Part shown: positions 23,467 to 34,893 of the stretch, piece after piece | How the letters are laid out: the number at the start of each line of letters is the position of its first letter | Position numbering within the stretch: position 1 is the first letter of the stretch | From: Adiantum capillus-veneris | Taxonomy: Eukaryota > Streptophyta > Polypodiopsida > Polypodiales > Pteridaceae | Length of the DNA stretch: 64,000 nucleotides | Assembly: GCA_014529385.2 (NCBI GenBank) | Contig: CM043967.1 | Location: 5,225,001-5,289,000, forward strand | Reading direction: 5' to 3' | The notes under the pieces: generated by a model | The model's database searches: none | Told to the model about the DNA's origin: nothing | What the model saw: the letters and a program-made list of their open reading frames with translations, nothing else | Made by a program: the position numbers and the translations under genes

Positions 23467-25269
23467 ATGTAAAGTCCCTCTTACATGATGTGCACGCGGA
23501 GGGTACTGCCATGTCCTAGGGTGGCAGTTCCCAAGGACCGAGAGATAAGCTAGAACTTGAAAAACACACCCAGCAGCCATGTGACTGGCGCTCAGCGAAT
23601 GGTCGCACAGACACTGTAGCGCTTGCCCTCGGGCTACGTAATGGAGCCCTTGGAACTTGCTGATGTTGGGCCGCTGCCACCCCAATGATGGCGAGCTGCC
23701 AGAGGCAAACAACGAAATATGATGCCAGCTGTGCTGCTCTAGGAGCCATATACAACGGAATTCATATCCATGTCTCCCATCTGTTGATGACACAAATGGC
23801 ACACCAAGTTTCCTCAAATGTTCTCTCATCTATTAATGACACAAATGGCACATCAAGTTTCCTAATTGTTCTCTTGGCTGCAAGTGCAGTATAAACTGTT
23901 CACGATACTCCTTACCTGGTCCCTAAACACACTGATCAGACGTTACTTAGACATCAAATACAAATCTTTCACAAAATAGATGGCGGCAAAGAACGCTTAC
24001 AAAATGGCAGCCACAATGCTAAAAACATTTAAGCACATGAATTTTAGATGCCGCTTGTACTGGTACCCTATGTCCATCTGCTAACCCCATAAACCCTCTC
24101 ACCAACCTCTTCATCACAGTAGGAGAACAAATCCTTGTAAGACATACCCCTTTGCAATGCATGGGTGAATGCCATTCTGAGTCTTTGCTTTGTTCTTTGC
24201 AAACCACATAATTTTGAAACATTAGGCAAGACCACTTGAACACACCATCTCACTGCATAAATAGAGCGAAAATGCCCCGCTCAGTCCAGTCCACTTTTTG
24301 TTGAGTGTAAAAAGCCACTTCTTGAATGAAACCCTATGTATCCTGAACAAACACAGTAAGGACTAGCTGGCTTACCCTGCTAAATCTCTTTCCATCATTT
24401 TCCAATTGCACATACATCTCGCTTTTCCTTCTTGCACGTTCGTGTTTATAAGCCAAGACAGCAGCCCTAAGAGCTGAAATATTTATCAAGAAGAACTGTT
24501 AAAAAAGCCAGAGCAACCTGCAACAACAAAATGTAGCGTCATAGGGAAGATTGGTCCTTGTCTGCATACCATAGTTTGGAATCATCGAATTAGCAAGTAT
24601 CCGTGCTCCACATGTCAAACATAAATTCTGCAACCCATTTGCTAAACTCAATTCTTGTGGACCTGGACAGCATCATCTAACAATAACAATGAAGTGGAAA
24701 AAAGACTTTACAGGTAGCAGTGCTGAATATTAGTTGGAAAGGAAATATACATGAACTATGTCAACTCATGAGGCTTTGTACTGACAATCATCTGATGCTT
24801 TTCTATCTACTCTGCTTGTCAACTCAAAACTACGATGTTCTCATTGGGTTTAAGGTTGCTATTTAAGGTATAAGAGTAAAGAAAAACCTTGACAGATATT
24901 TAGACCCATTTGAACACACTGTAAAGATAAAGTTTTCTGGGATTCTCTGTGTCAATATTTAACCTACATACATGGCACTCTTTCTAATAACAAGTCAGCC
25001 CTCCCTATTGACATTAGCTCTACTCCTTTCACTAAATTGCATGGAGAATGTAAAGGCACACCTTGCATGACTGACTCCCCTAGTTTAGGGTGGATATGAA
25101 CCAAAAAGTATTATCCTGTAATATGCCTAATACACAGACTTGTTAAAGGCACATTATGAAAGAAAAAATTCATTTCAGAGGGAAAATTCAGATTTGTTCA
25201 AAAACCTAAAAATTTTCAGAAAAAGCCAAATTTCATCTAGTGCAAGGTTAAAGACTCAATCATCAGTAG
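23467..25269. other. Unassigned stretch; no confident gene
   Basis: No transposon domain recognised. A 50-bp motif ending ACACAAATGGCACACCAAGTT is duplicated at 23777-23877. On the minus strand, 24010-24480 contains protein-like segments with plausible splice borders (see the separate entry), which could be remnants of a host gene. Nothing else is supported. Confidence 0.4.
24376..24473 (-). other. Candidate host-gene exon (weak)
   Basis: A 98-nt minus-strand block flanked by an AG acceptor (…ATATTTCAG) and a GTAAG donor, reading LRAAVLAYKHERARRKSEMY without a stop. A second protein-like block (RMAFTHALQRGMSYKDLFSY and CDEEVGERVYGV) lies downstream at about 24075-24190. I do not recognise the family. 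Splice-like borders occur by chance, so this is only a lead. Confidence 0.25.
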
Positions 25270-26060
25270 TTGTCACAAACGGGAGAGCATGCAACAATCA
25301 ACGAGATGAAATAAATAGACTTTCAACCAAAAGAGACGAGGGAGAAGATCGACACTGTATTGGGGAGCAGAAGATGGGCTGGTCCCCCCCCCCTTAAAGA
25401 GAATCTTTATTAGGGATAATCTTTTTACAAGCACAAGAACCCAAGAAACCCCTCTGTTCTTGTTCTCAGACTCCATGGTCAATTCCTTCACATGCGGGAA
25501 ATTCCAAGAGGCGAACTCTCAATTCCGTCTACATCCGGAGCATGAAACTCCGTAGACCATTACGCATTCTGTTTTTGGAATCCCCAAGCGTAGGCCAAAA
25601 GCTTCCTTGCTCCTTCTCCGCGATAAGGTACCTGCAAAAAGCACAAACATGAAACAACAACTTGAAGAGCGTATTCACAATTTGTACCTATCAATCCAAG
25701 TGCGGAAAAGTGACCTTCGCACGCTAGCTTCACGCAATCATTTGCAAACTCCTGGCGGAAAAACCTCCTTGTGCTAGCGCAAGCAGAATTGAGAGCCAAA
25801 GAGATAGTGCTGGCTGAATTTATAAAACTGCGGGGGGCGGCAGGAATAGCCGGCAACCCGCCCGCAACAATAGCAGATCAAGCGGGGCGACTAGAATAGG
25901 GAGAAGAGAGAAGAAGGGCTGGCGGCAGATTCTGGAGAGAGAAAGAAGAGAGATTGCTGCACGCTGGCTGAATTTGGAGGAAAAGGGGCACTTCTTTTTT
26001 GTTATGCTTTTTTTATAAGTGAGCTGCCCACTCATTAAGTGGGCAGCCTGGTCACTTGTT
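25270..26060 (-). repeat. LTR-L-like repeat, minus copy
   Basis: The minus strand aligns in pieces with the plus strand at 36920-37800: a TTTTTGCAG/GTACCTTATCGCGGAGAA segment near 25630, AATAAAG near 25410, a G-run with GACCAGCCCATCTTCTGC near 25380, and GCTCTCCCGTTTGTGACA near 25280. It therefore represents a dispersed repeat, probably an LTR, rather than a gene exon. Ends are not resolved. Confidence 0.55.
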
Positions 26061-26129
26061 AAAAATGGTGTGCACCTGTTCAAACTTTTTAAACAAAAAC
26101 ACATTAGCTGTAAACAAATGCTTACACAA

Positions 26130-27005
26130 ACACACTCGTCCCCGGATGCAATTCCAATGCACAGATGCAATGCACACAGATTCCTCGCAAGAAGCGTCTG
26201 CTTTCTTGGAAAGCACTTGCTTTTTTAGAAAAAGCTTCTCAGAACCAATCTTTATTCTTGTGCCTGCGTCTTTACACGTATTCCTTTATCCAGTTCGGAT
26301 TTCCTCCCAGACCAATGGAATATTCCCTATCCGATGCTCCCATCACCCATCATGTGACACATCAAGAATACCCACTTTCCGGTCTTTTCCACCGAACTAA
26401 CTGTACAAATCCTTTCCGATGCTTAATGTCACCCATCATATGACACATCAGAGTTGTCCCTTCCTGATGGCTTTTATCAATTCCAATAGATCTACAATTC
26501 CTAACTTTTACAATTCAAGTGTACACCTTTAAATGGTATGGGAGGAAATCCGAAATGGATAAAGGAATATGCGTAAAGACACAGGCACAAGAATAAAGAT
26601 GGGTTTTAAGAAGCTTTTTCTTTTAAAAACGGAATATTTTGAAGTGCTTTCCGGGAAAGCAGATGCTTTCTTGCGAGGAATATGTATCTGCATTGCATCT
26701 CTACATGGGAATTGCATCCAGGGACGCTTGAAGTGTGTTCTTCTTTATGCGTATTCCTTTATCCAATTTAAATTTCCTCTCATATCAATGAAATATTCCC
26801 TATCAGATGCTCCCGTCATGTGACGCATCGGAAATACCCACTTCTCGGTCTCTTCCAAAAAAATTAACAATACAACTCCTTCACGATGCTTAATGCCACC
26901 CATCAATGACACATCAGAGTTGTACGTTCCTGATGGCTTTTATCAATTCCAAAAGATCTACAATTCCTAGCTTTTATTGTTCAAGTGTACACATTAAAAT
27001 ATCCT
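26130..27005. repeat. Compound repeat A-B-A(inverted)-B
   Basis: Block A (about 26130-26310) recurs inverted at about 26533-26745. Block B (about 26275-26525, TATTCCTTTATCC... to ...CAAGTGTACAC) recurs in direct orientation at about 26748-27000. The inverted A blocks could form a long imperfect hairpin around B. It lies where the 3' LTR of minus-strand element E would be expected. Confidence 0.7.
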
Positions 27006-28936
27006 AATTTCAATAGAAATTACTCAGAAAAATAAGAAAATAGTCCATTCAGCACCTCCCTCTAGCTTCTAAACAATTGTCCTCAGCTGTAGTGCTTGTA
27101 TATATCCTTCCAGAATCTCGAAATAAGATGCTAATTCCTGCTCGATCATCCGCTGAGCGTTTAAAGTAGAATAATTCGTGAACTGTACCAAATACTTCCG
27201 TGTAATCTTTTTCCGGACTTTGGTGGCCGCTCCTGTTGATAAATGATCTACTCCGGTTGGAGTATTTCTTCCGTTTTCTCAACCTCAGGAGGTTCCTCAG
27301 TAATAGGGTGACTTGGAGGCGGTCCTACATATGGCCAAAGTAAACTAACATGGAAAGCATTATGTATCCTCCAATTAGACGGTAACTCTAATCGGAATGT
27401 CACATCGTTCACTTGGTCAATTATCTTAAACGGCCCATAATAACGATAGAAAAGTTTTAGCACTTTCCCCTTATGGGTAGCTTGTTTCTTGAGTCTTGCC
27501 TTCTCAAACTTGAGTAAGATCAATTGACCAACTGTTAACTCCAAGTTCCTTCTGTGCTTGTCAACAGCTTTCTTGTGTTTTCCTTGAGAGCGTAAAATTG
27601 CTCTGTTAACTTAGGACGTGTCCATATCCCAGACAAACTCATACGCTACAAATATCTTATCCTTAGTAAGAAGGATTGGTGGAAGCAAAGGCTTACCATA
27701 CAGAATCTCAAAGGGTGCCTTCCTTGTAGACAAATGTACGGTATTGTTATACACGTACTCGACAAGGGGCGAATACCTCTCCCCATAACTTCACGCCAAG
27801 GTTATCAAACAAAGCACGCCAAAAATTTACTCTCATGCGAGGATCTCGATCATTCACAATCGACTTGGGCATCCCATGATGCTTGAAAATCTATGCTAGA
27901 AAAACCCTAGCCATATGATGTGCTTTAATTGTTTTTTTGACTAAAATAAAGTAAGCTTGCTTGCTAAATCTGTCCACAATGGTTCAAATCGCATCATTTC
28001 CAGCTTGAGTCTTTGGGAGATCCATAATAAAATCCATGGCAATACTCTCATAAGGTTGATCAAGCACACGCAAAGGTTGGAGAAACCAAGGCTTCTTATG
28101 CCGATCATACTTGACATTTTGGCAAACCAAGCATTCCTTGACATAGTGATCGATGTCTGCTTTAAGACTTGGCCAAAAGAAATATCTTTCCAATGCTAAG
28201 AGCGTAGGGAGAATACTCCAGTGACCTGCATAAGGTGAAGCATGTGCTTCATCCATCATTTTCTTCCTCAATGGCACCGCCACGCAAATTGCTTGGTGGT
28301 GGTAGAGGTAACTATCTCGAATGGAATAGGGATATTCTTTCTCTTCGTTTTGTAATTTGCCCCAAATGGAGGAGAAGTCTAGATCGTTCGGATACAAATC
28401 CCGAAGTGATTCCAGTTCCTGGTGATATACATAAGTAATTGCATTTACCCTTGGCCGCCTAGACAGTGCGTCTGCAGCCACGTTCTTACTCCCGACCATA
28501 TGAAGGATATGGAAGTGAAACATGGACAAAAAGTTGGCCAATCTCATCTACTTCTCAGATAGTTTCCGTTACGTAAGGAAATACTGCAAACTTTGATGAT
28601 CGGTTTTGGACACAAAATCTGCTCCTAGAAGATAATGCTTCCACGTAGACAAGGCGTGAATCACATCGATAAGTTCCTTCTCGTAGATCGAGGCATGCAA
28701 TTCTACATCCTTAAGCCGTCTACTTTCATAAGCCACTGCATGGGCTTCTTGGTTGAGCACTACGCCAATGCAATCACCTGAAGCATCGGAGTGAACCTCA
28801 AATGGTATCCTTAAGTCTGGCACTATCAAAATAGGACCATGGATTAATAAATACTCGAGCCTATCAAATACTCCTTGTTGTCTCCATCCCCATCGAAAGG
28901 GAATCTTCTTCCTTCTTAGGTCATGAAGTGGTCATG
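27006..28936 (-). pseudogene. Gypsy element E pol, distal half: RNase H, integrase, chromodomain
   Basis: Minus-strand RNase H (EVHSDASGDCIGVVLNQEAH, then GADFVSKTDHQSLQYFLT) at 28569-28829, VAADALSRRP at about 28450, integrase zinc finger (HASPYAGHW ... CLVCQNVKYD), catalytic-region segments SIAMDFIMDLP and NDRDPRM at 27850-28100, then [28 protein letters not shown] and a chromodomain remnant (KYLVQFTNYSTLNAQ) near 27150. A purine-rich tract followed by TGCTGAATGG at 27054 may mark PPT and 3' LTR start. Many frameshifts. The element is split at 28936 by element D; its RT lies beyond, at 33069-33484. Confidence 0.85.
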
Positions 28937-29655
28937 TGTCACAAACTGCTAACGTGTCAAGCCACTAAACAACGGAGCCAACCTGCAGATCTCGGCCAAG
29001 AAGCCTAAACCCTACAAGCAGAAGGAGCAAAAGAAGTTTCACCAACTTGCAAAGTTTGGTCAAGTGGCCTATTTTTAAAGAAGAGTTCCCACCAACTTAA
29101 GGGACCCTGTCCTATGAGGCCCAAGGGACCTAAAGCCCTTAAAATAAAACGAGACCACACACACTCAATCTCTTGCAAAAAAGCTAATGACGTGGCAATT
29201 GTATGGACGCCCATGATTTACGCTGATGATGTGGCAGGCTGTACGGACGTCCGATTCTGGTAGGTGCTGTCGTGACAGTTGTACGGAATTCCCTGTTTTC
29301 CACTAGCAACTTTTGGGGAATATGTTTTTGGACCAGATGCTTTTGAGTTTGAAGCTTTTCATGTACCTGCTTTTCATAGGCCAAGGGCCTTTAAATATTT
29401 GCCATGGGCTCAGTCTCTAGCACGCTCCCGCGTGGAGGTGCAAAGTCTGGAGTATTGGCGTTGTACTGAGTTCAAGCAATATAAAAAACACCGAAAGGGG
29501 CGCTAAGGTTTGGGGCCAAGGCTCTCTTGGGGTGGAATTTCGCCACTCCCCGGCTCATGTGTCGTGCATCTCTTTCAGTTCAGTTGTTGTTGAAGTGCTA
29601 GAAGTCTGTTTAGTCTGTTCTTTTCCGTTGGCACGTGGTGCCCGTCCACGTGACA
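28937..29655 (+). repeat. Element D 5' LTR
   Basis: 719 bp; contains the shared core module at 29482-29517 in the variant AAAACACCGAAAGGGGCGCT. Confidence 0.88.
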
Positions 29656-29689
29656 GTGGTGTCAGAGCTTCAGGCATGTGCTTTCTGAA

Positions 29690-30295
29690 AGCATACCAAT
29701 CCTACCAAAGAGCAGACAGAGCAAGATGGCGCTTCCAAGTTTTATAGGGATTTTATTAGAGTATCTTCGTGTCCCGACCCCGGACTTATTAGGACTCTCA
29801 CCCTTACTTCATCGCGCATCAGGCGCGCTCCCATCTTCATCGCTCTATCTTACAGGGCATAAGCCATAAAGATCACTTGCAAGAGGAGGATCAAAGATTT
29901 TGCAAGCCGTTGTTTTTCTCAGAGGCAGTGCCATGCAATGGTGGATGTCTCTAGCTACCAAGCCGCACACTCAAAGGACTTGGCAAGCTTTTAAGAAAAT
30001 TTTTGCCCGAAGTTACATGCTTTCAGACATCTTCCTTCGGGTTGCACCTTCTGGTAAAGTGGGGTATCCTGAAAGGCTTGCCATGAAAACCCTAGCAGAT
30101 TAAAACTTGAAATTTCTCGACATCTCTCACCAAGTGTTTCTTCTCAAGCTGATAACCTTGGAGCTCCAGTGTGATTGCTATATCTTGGGACTACCATCAC
30201 CACCACAAAAACACAGTTTGTCGAGGCTTGTTTCAACTGATCAAGAGCTTATGAACCATGCTGCGGTCGGCTACAACCTTATGGAAGAAATCTAA
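29690..30295 (+). pseudogene. Element D gag fragment
   Basis: The frame at 29900-30103 contains AVVFLRGSAMQWWMSLATKP and TWQAFKKIFARSYM, the conserved gypsy capsid core (A-x-x-WW ... W-x-x-F-x-x-x-F). Downstream, coding similarity fades through stops. No zinc knuckle or pol follows. Confidence 0.7.
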
Positions 30296-31250
30296 CCCTA
30301 ATCTTGGTACAGGTTTCAGGATAGCAAACCAATCGTCTTTTTGAGCTCGACTGATGTCGAGATTGCTTTTTAAGTTTGGTTTCTGTTTGAGAACTTGTTT
30401 GGAATTTGTTTGAAATGGATGGTATCTGTTTTAAAACATGTCTTGGTGCCGATTTGAATTGTTTGGTTTTAATACTAGTTTCAATAATTGGTGATTTACG
30501 CCCGGGTGGAGTCGTGAGAAATGATGTTTGAGAATGCTTGTTCATACTCATGGCCCGGACCCTTGTGGTTATTTGCGGCGAGAGTATTGAATGTTTGAAA
30601 ATGTTGTTTTTACTCATGGCCGCACCCTTGTGGTTATTTACGGGAGGAGTATTAGGAAGTATGAGCAGTAATTACTCTCAGCACCTCCAAACGATGCAAG
30701 CTGCGGTCTGGGGTTGTTTGGTTGTAAAAGGCCTCTATATCTCCCGGCCCGTACCTTTTTAGGTTATGCAGGAGGAGTGATAAGGGAGTCGTTGAACAAC
30801 TCATGGCCCGAACTTGGATGGTTATTTGCGGGGGGAGTGTTCATCGGCCGCTTTATGTTTCTATGTCTCGTAACATGCATATGTGAGCATTTGTGTTGCA
30901 TTGTGATGTGCCAACCACTGAATATTCCTTATTGAATGAGATTTTTTTGAAAAGCCAACGACCAAAGATATCAAGAGTTCCAATCTAGAATGAGACTCCT
31001 TATTGGATCATATTTTTTCTAGGAAGCCAACGACCCAGGATATCAAGAGTTCCAATATGGAACGAGGCTCCTTATTGGATGAGATTTTTCAGGGAAGCCA
31101 ACGACCCAGGATATCAAGAGTTCCAATCTAGAATGAAAAAACTGATTATCCCTCGGATTGTCCCTCGGAATGTCCCTAGGAATGACTTTCGAAAATTTTT
31201 AGCTAACTTGAGTTGTTTTGCAAATATCGCAGACGATTACTTTCTTTCAA
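30296..31250 (+). repeat. Element D non-coding interior with two repeat arrays
   Basis: About 30540-30840 has four diverged copies of a segment built on CTCATGGCCCG ... TTGTGGTTATTTGCGG ... GGAGT. About 30925-31137 has nearly three copies of a ~76-bp unit containing AAGCCAACGACCCAGGATAT and CAAGAGTTCCAATCTAGAAT. No coding frame was recognised. Confidence 0.75.
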
Positions 31251-31260
31251 GAAGGGGAGA

Positions 31261-31981
31261 TGTCACAAACTACTTACGTGTCAAGCCACTGAAGAACGGA
31301 GCCAACCTGCACATCCTGGCCGAGAAGCCTGAACCCTAGAAGCAGCAGAAGAAGTTCCACCAACTTGCAAAGTTTGGTCGAGTGACTTATTTTTAAAGAA
31401 GAGTTCCCACCAACTTATGGGACCCCGTCCGATGGGGCCCAAGGGACTTAAAGCCCTTAAAATAAAGCTAGACTACACACACACTCAATCTCTTGAGAAA
31501 AAGGTGATAATGTGGCAATTGTACAGACGCTCGTGATTTACGTTGATGACGTGGCAGGCTGTACGCACGTCCGTGAATTGCGTCGGCAGGTGCTAACATG
31601 GCAGTTGTACGAAATTCCCTGTTTTGCGCTGGCAACTTTTGGGGAAGATGTTTTTGGGCCAGATGCTTTTGAGTTTGAAGCTTTTCGTGTAACTTCTTTT
31701 CATAGGCCAAGGGCCTTTAAATATGTGCCATGGACTCGGTCTCTGGAACGCTCCCTGGTGGATATGCAGAGTCTGGAGTGCCGATGTTGTACTAAGTTCC
31801 AACAATATAAAGAAATACCGAAAGGGGCATCAAGGTTTAGAGCCAATGCGCCCTTGGGATGGAATTCCACAACTCTTCGTCTCGTGTGTCGTACGTCTCT
31901 TTCAGTTCAATTGTTGTTGAAGTACTAAAAGACTGTTCAGTCTGTTCTTTTCTATTGGCACGTGGTGTTTGTCTCGTGACA
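31261..31981 (+). repeat. Element D 3' LTR
   Basis: 721 bp; core module variant at 31808-31843 (GAAATACCGAAAGGGGCATC). Its last 91 bp are also the first part of a 170-bp tandem array. Confidence 0.88.
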
Positions 31982-33068
31982 TCCTGCTACATGAGCAAAG
32001 CCTCGGAAAAACCTGAAGCACAATCCCAAAAAGCTATGTACATCATGTACCGTAGTGGGAGTGCGTCTCTTTCAGTTCAAATGTTGTTAAAGTGCTAAAA
32101 GATTGTTCGGTCTGTTCGTTTCTATCGGCATGTGGTGTTTGTCTCGTGACATCCTGTTACATGAGCAAAGCCTCATAAAAACCTGAAGCACAATCCCAAA
32201 AAGCTATGTACATCATGTACCATAGTGGGAGTGCGTCTCTTTCAATTCAGTTGTTGTTGAAGTGCTAAAAGACTGTTCAGTCTGTTTTTTTCTATTGACA
32301 CATGGTGTTTGTCTCGTGACATCCTGCCAAGGTTGTTTCCGTCCGTACGTACGGTATGGTTCCGTACCGTACGGTACGTCCGTACGATATCCGTACGATT
32401 CCGTACGTACCCACCAAAAAAAAAAACCTCTGGAAAAAAAAAATCGCCAACGGTGCCTATTCCCCGTGGTCGAATTAGGTGGGCGAGGCCTTTAATAAGT
32501 CCACCTATCCTATACTGGTTATTATCACAACAGAGAATCAGAGAGTAGAACAGAGTCTCTCCACAGTGTCTGCACAGAGACCAAGGAAGGATTTGCCGCC
32601 ACCGATAAGGTTCTTTCTCCCTCCCTCCCTCCCTCCCTCTCTTTGTGTTTGGAGTCTGCAAGGAGGCACTCTAGAGTCCTGACCTCGCGAAAGATTGTAA
32701 GTTTTGTATTCAACTTGGAAGTGTGCGTTAATTGTGTTGCAGAGTTATCTAGCGGTTACTTAACTTGTGGGGTGATTTTAAGTGTTTTTTGAAAGTTGTG
32801 GCTATGTTTAAGTATTGTGCAGTGTTTTTAAACTAGATAGGTTGTATATAAATTTGAAATTCTTTGTATTTTTAGCTTTTAAAAAATATACTACGAATTT
32901 TACGTACCTTATGGCCCAATCCATACGGTACAACGTACAGTACGTACCGAACACGTACCGAATACTACGTACCTTACAACCTTGCATCCTGCTACATGAG
33001 CAAAGCCTCGGAAAAACCTGAAGCACAATCCCAAAAAGCTATCTACATCATGTACCGTAGTGGGAGTT
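31891..33068. repeat. 170-bp tandem triplication: LTR tail plus interrupted RT
   Basis: Starts at 31891, 32061 and 32231, exactly 170 bp apart. Each unit joins the last ~91 bp of the element D LTR to ~80 bp of flanking target DNA. Read on the minus strand, that flank encodes the RT segment VDSFLGLCFRFFRGFAHVAG of element E. The third unit is split by the hAT-like element at 32328-32984. The array must therefore postdate insertion of element D and predate the hAT insertion. Confidence 0.88.
32328..32984. mobile_element. hAT-like non-autonomous element (657 bp)
   Basis: Perfect 8-bp TSD CATCCTGC (32320-32327 and 32985-32992). Inverted ends begin CAAGGTTGT on both sides, matching the hAT terminal pattern Y-A-R-N-G. 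The first 90 bp and last 90 bp are packed with CGTAC/GTACG words in both orientations, a subterminal array typical of hAT transposase binding. Interior holds A-runs and a CCCT microsatellite (32613-32640) but no transposase. Confidence 0.88.
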
Positions 33069-33484
33069 GGTCTGTCTTGTACTACCTGGATCTTGGCTTG
33101 ATCCATACTCACTTGGTTGTGAGAGACTGACTATATAGCCGAGATAGTGTATTTCTGTGAGAAAGAACTCACTTTTCTTTGCATTACATGCAACTCGTGC
33201 TTTCACAATTCCTAAAACACTATGTCCAAGTGCTTCTGATGTACCTCTTCAGTCTTCAAAAAGACGAGTATGTTGTCAAAGAACACTCTTGTAAAAGCTC
33301 GGTGTGGGGTGAAAATTCGATCCATCATCGATTGAATGTACCAGGAGCATTGGTCAAGCCGAAAGGCATTACCAAAAATCCGTAAAGTCCAAAGGTCGTG
33401 CAAAAGGCAATCTTATGGACATCTTCAAGGGCGATTCGTTATTGATGATACTTGCTCTTGAAGTCGATGCAACTGTCATGAGAC
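33069..33484 (-). pseudogene. Gypsy element E RT, proximal part
   Basis: Continues element E on the far side of element D. The minus strand shows [31 protein letters not shown]-like codons, [22 protein letters not shown] (the catalytic box, with N replacing the second D) and MDQAKIQVVQDRPTPTTVHD. The sequence stops at 33484 where the LTR of element K begins. The rest of element E (gag, protease) was not found in the window. Confidence 0.8.
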
Positions 33485-34893
33485 TGTGACAAGTCACAAC
33501 CACTATATATATTTGTTGGTTTCTTTCCCTTGATTTTTATTTTATTTTTGGGACCCTCTTGTTAAAATCACAAATGGTCGGACATTGCATGGCCAGTCTG
33601 AAACGTCCGTTGGTCGAGAGTTTCACCTACAGGAGTCGAGGCCAGGCAGCCACGATATAGTTGGGCCGATCGGCACTGCAATACGACTAGTAAAGAAGTG
33701 GCTAGGCTCAATTAAAGTCATGGCAGTAGGAGAGAAACTTGCAGGTCAAAACTCACTCATCCAAGAGGGGCCACCCAATTTGAGGCTGGGGGCTGATTTT
33801 TGAGCATTGTTCTACACAGTGTGTGTGTGTGTGAGTAGTGGGTGCATGTGATCACAGCTTTGATGGAAAGCTTGCCTTCTCCCTTGTCTCATGTAGAGCG
33901 ATGATTTGCTCTCGTGCATCTCTCCCCTTTGCACATATAGTAATGCCCCACTAGTTGGGCTTCTCAGATGACCTTGTACAGTCCTAGGGGTTTTTATGCG
34001 CGTTTGCCAAGGCAAGAGCCTTCTGTACAAGAACCGGATTAGCTAATTGCTAATCCCCTTCTGTATAGTTCCATCGCCAAAGAATGTGAAAACGGAGAGT
34101 TTTCTCACGGGGAAACTCATCCTATTTACAGGGAAATTGTCCCATTGCGTGCGGGAGCTTCTGAGACACGCGTAGACGTGTTTGCTTTGCTCAAAATGAA
34201 CAACACAGGGATGGATCGGGAATATTATAACTCCTACTTTCTAGATAAACATTGTAATTGATGAGCTGGGGCTACTCCATTCATAGTACAGAACAGACTT
34301 TATACACAAGTCTAAGCGATTTAAGAGCCAGAAGAACGTTAAGTCCGCTATCTTCAAGCCAGGGAACTACCTACTATGTTTTTTTGCAGGTTTAGGATCT
34401 CGCACCTAACTGCAAGGTAATGCTAGGGGAGCCTCGGGAAAGCCTTGGGTGATTGTATAGGAAAATTTAGAGAGATTTCTCACGAGGAATCTCCTCTAAT
34501 TCAAAGGGCAAGTGACCCTACAGGTGCGAGACCTCGAGGGCTATCCATAGGAGTGATCGGCACGCGAATCGAAGCGCAAAACAGAGAATTACCGCTTGCT
34601 GTAATTTTTTGCAAGTGTAGGGTTTTGGCCTGTTTTGATGCATACAGTCCGAGGAGCTTCGGGGAAGCTAGGAAATCACAAAACACGTGTTTTGGTGCAA
34701 GTTGGAGGCCATAAACAGAGATTTCAGTGTCCTGTAATTTTTCACCAGGTTTTGTAAAGAGCTCTAAAGTGCATGGAAAGTCACTGTTCTCTTGCAATTT
34801 TGTCCATGGAGACTTCTACGGTGGTTATGCTGCCGAAATCGGGTTAAAGTAGGGGAATTTCAGCCTGATAAAAATAGAACAGCTTGTAGAAGT
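33485..34893 (+). repeat. Element K 5' LTR, truncated
   Basis: Plus-strand relative of the B/C LTRs: TGTGACAAGTCACAACC start, GTTGGTTTC, a perfect GGATTAGC/GCTAATCC palindrome at 34036-34056. An unrelated insert of about 180 bp lies at roughly 34195-34378. The LTR end, core module and PBS are deleted at about 34893, where the sequence jumps to the gag leader. Confidence 0.75.

Larger units (their letters stand above)
28937..31981 (+). mobile_element. Non-autonomous gypsy element D, nested in element E
   Basis: LTRs at 28937-29655 (719 bp) and 31261-31981 (721 bp), both TGTCACAAACT...GTGACA, with terminal TGTCA/TGACA inverted repeats. Flanking TCATG (28932-28936) and TCCTG (31982-31986) form a 5-bp TSD with one change. 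PBS of initiator-Met type (TGGTGTCAGAGCTTC, 29657-29671) and PPT (GAAGGGGAGA, 31251-31260) are in place. The 1.6-kb interior has only a gag fragment, so it depends on other elements. It interrupts the minus-strand RT/RNase H junction of element E. Confidence 0.9.

Noticed and set aside
25560-25856. Minus-strand frame with intron-like borders (GTACAAATTG...TTTTTGCAG) resembling a host exon
   Set aside because: The same pattern occurs at 37020-37130 in an LTR-like repeat, so it belongs to a dispersed repeat.
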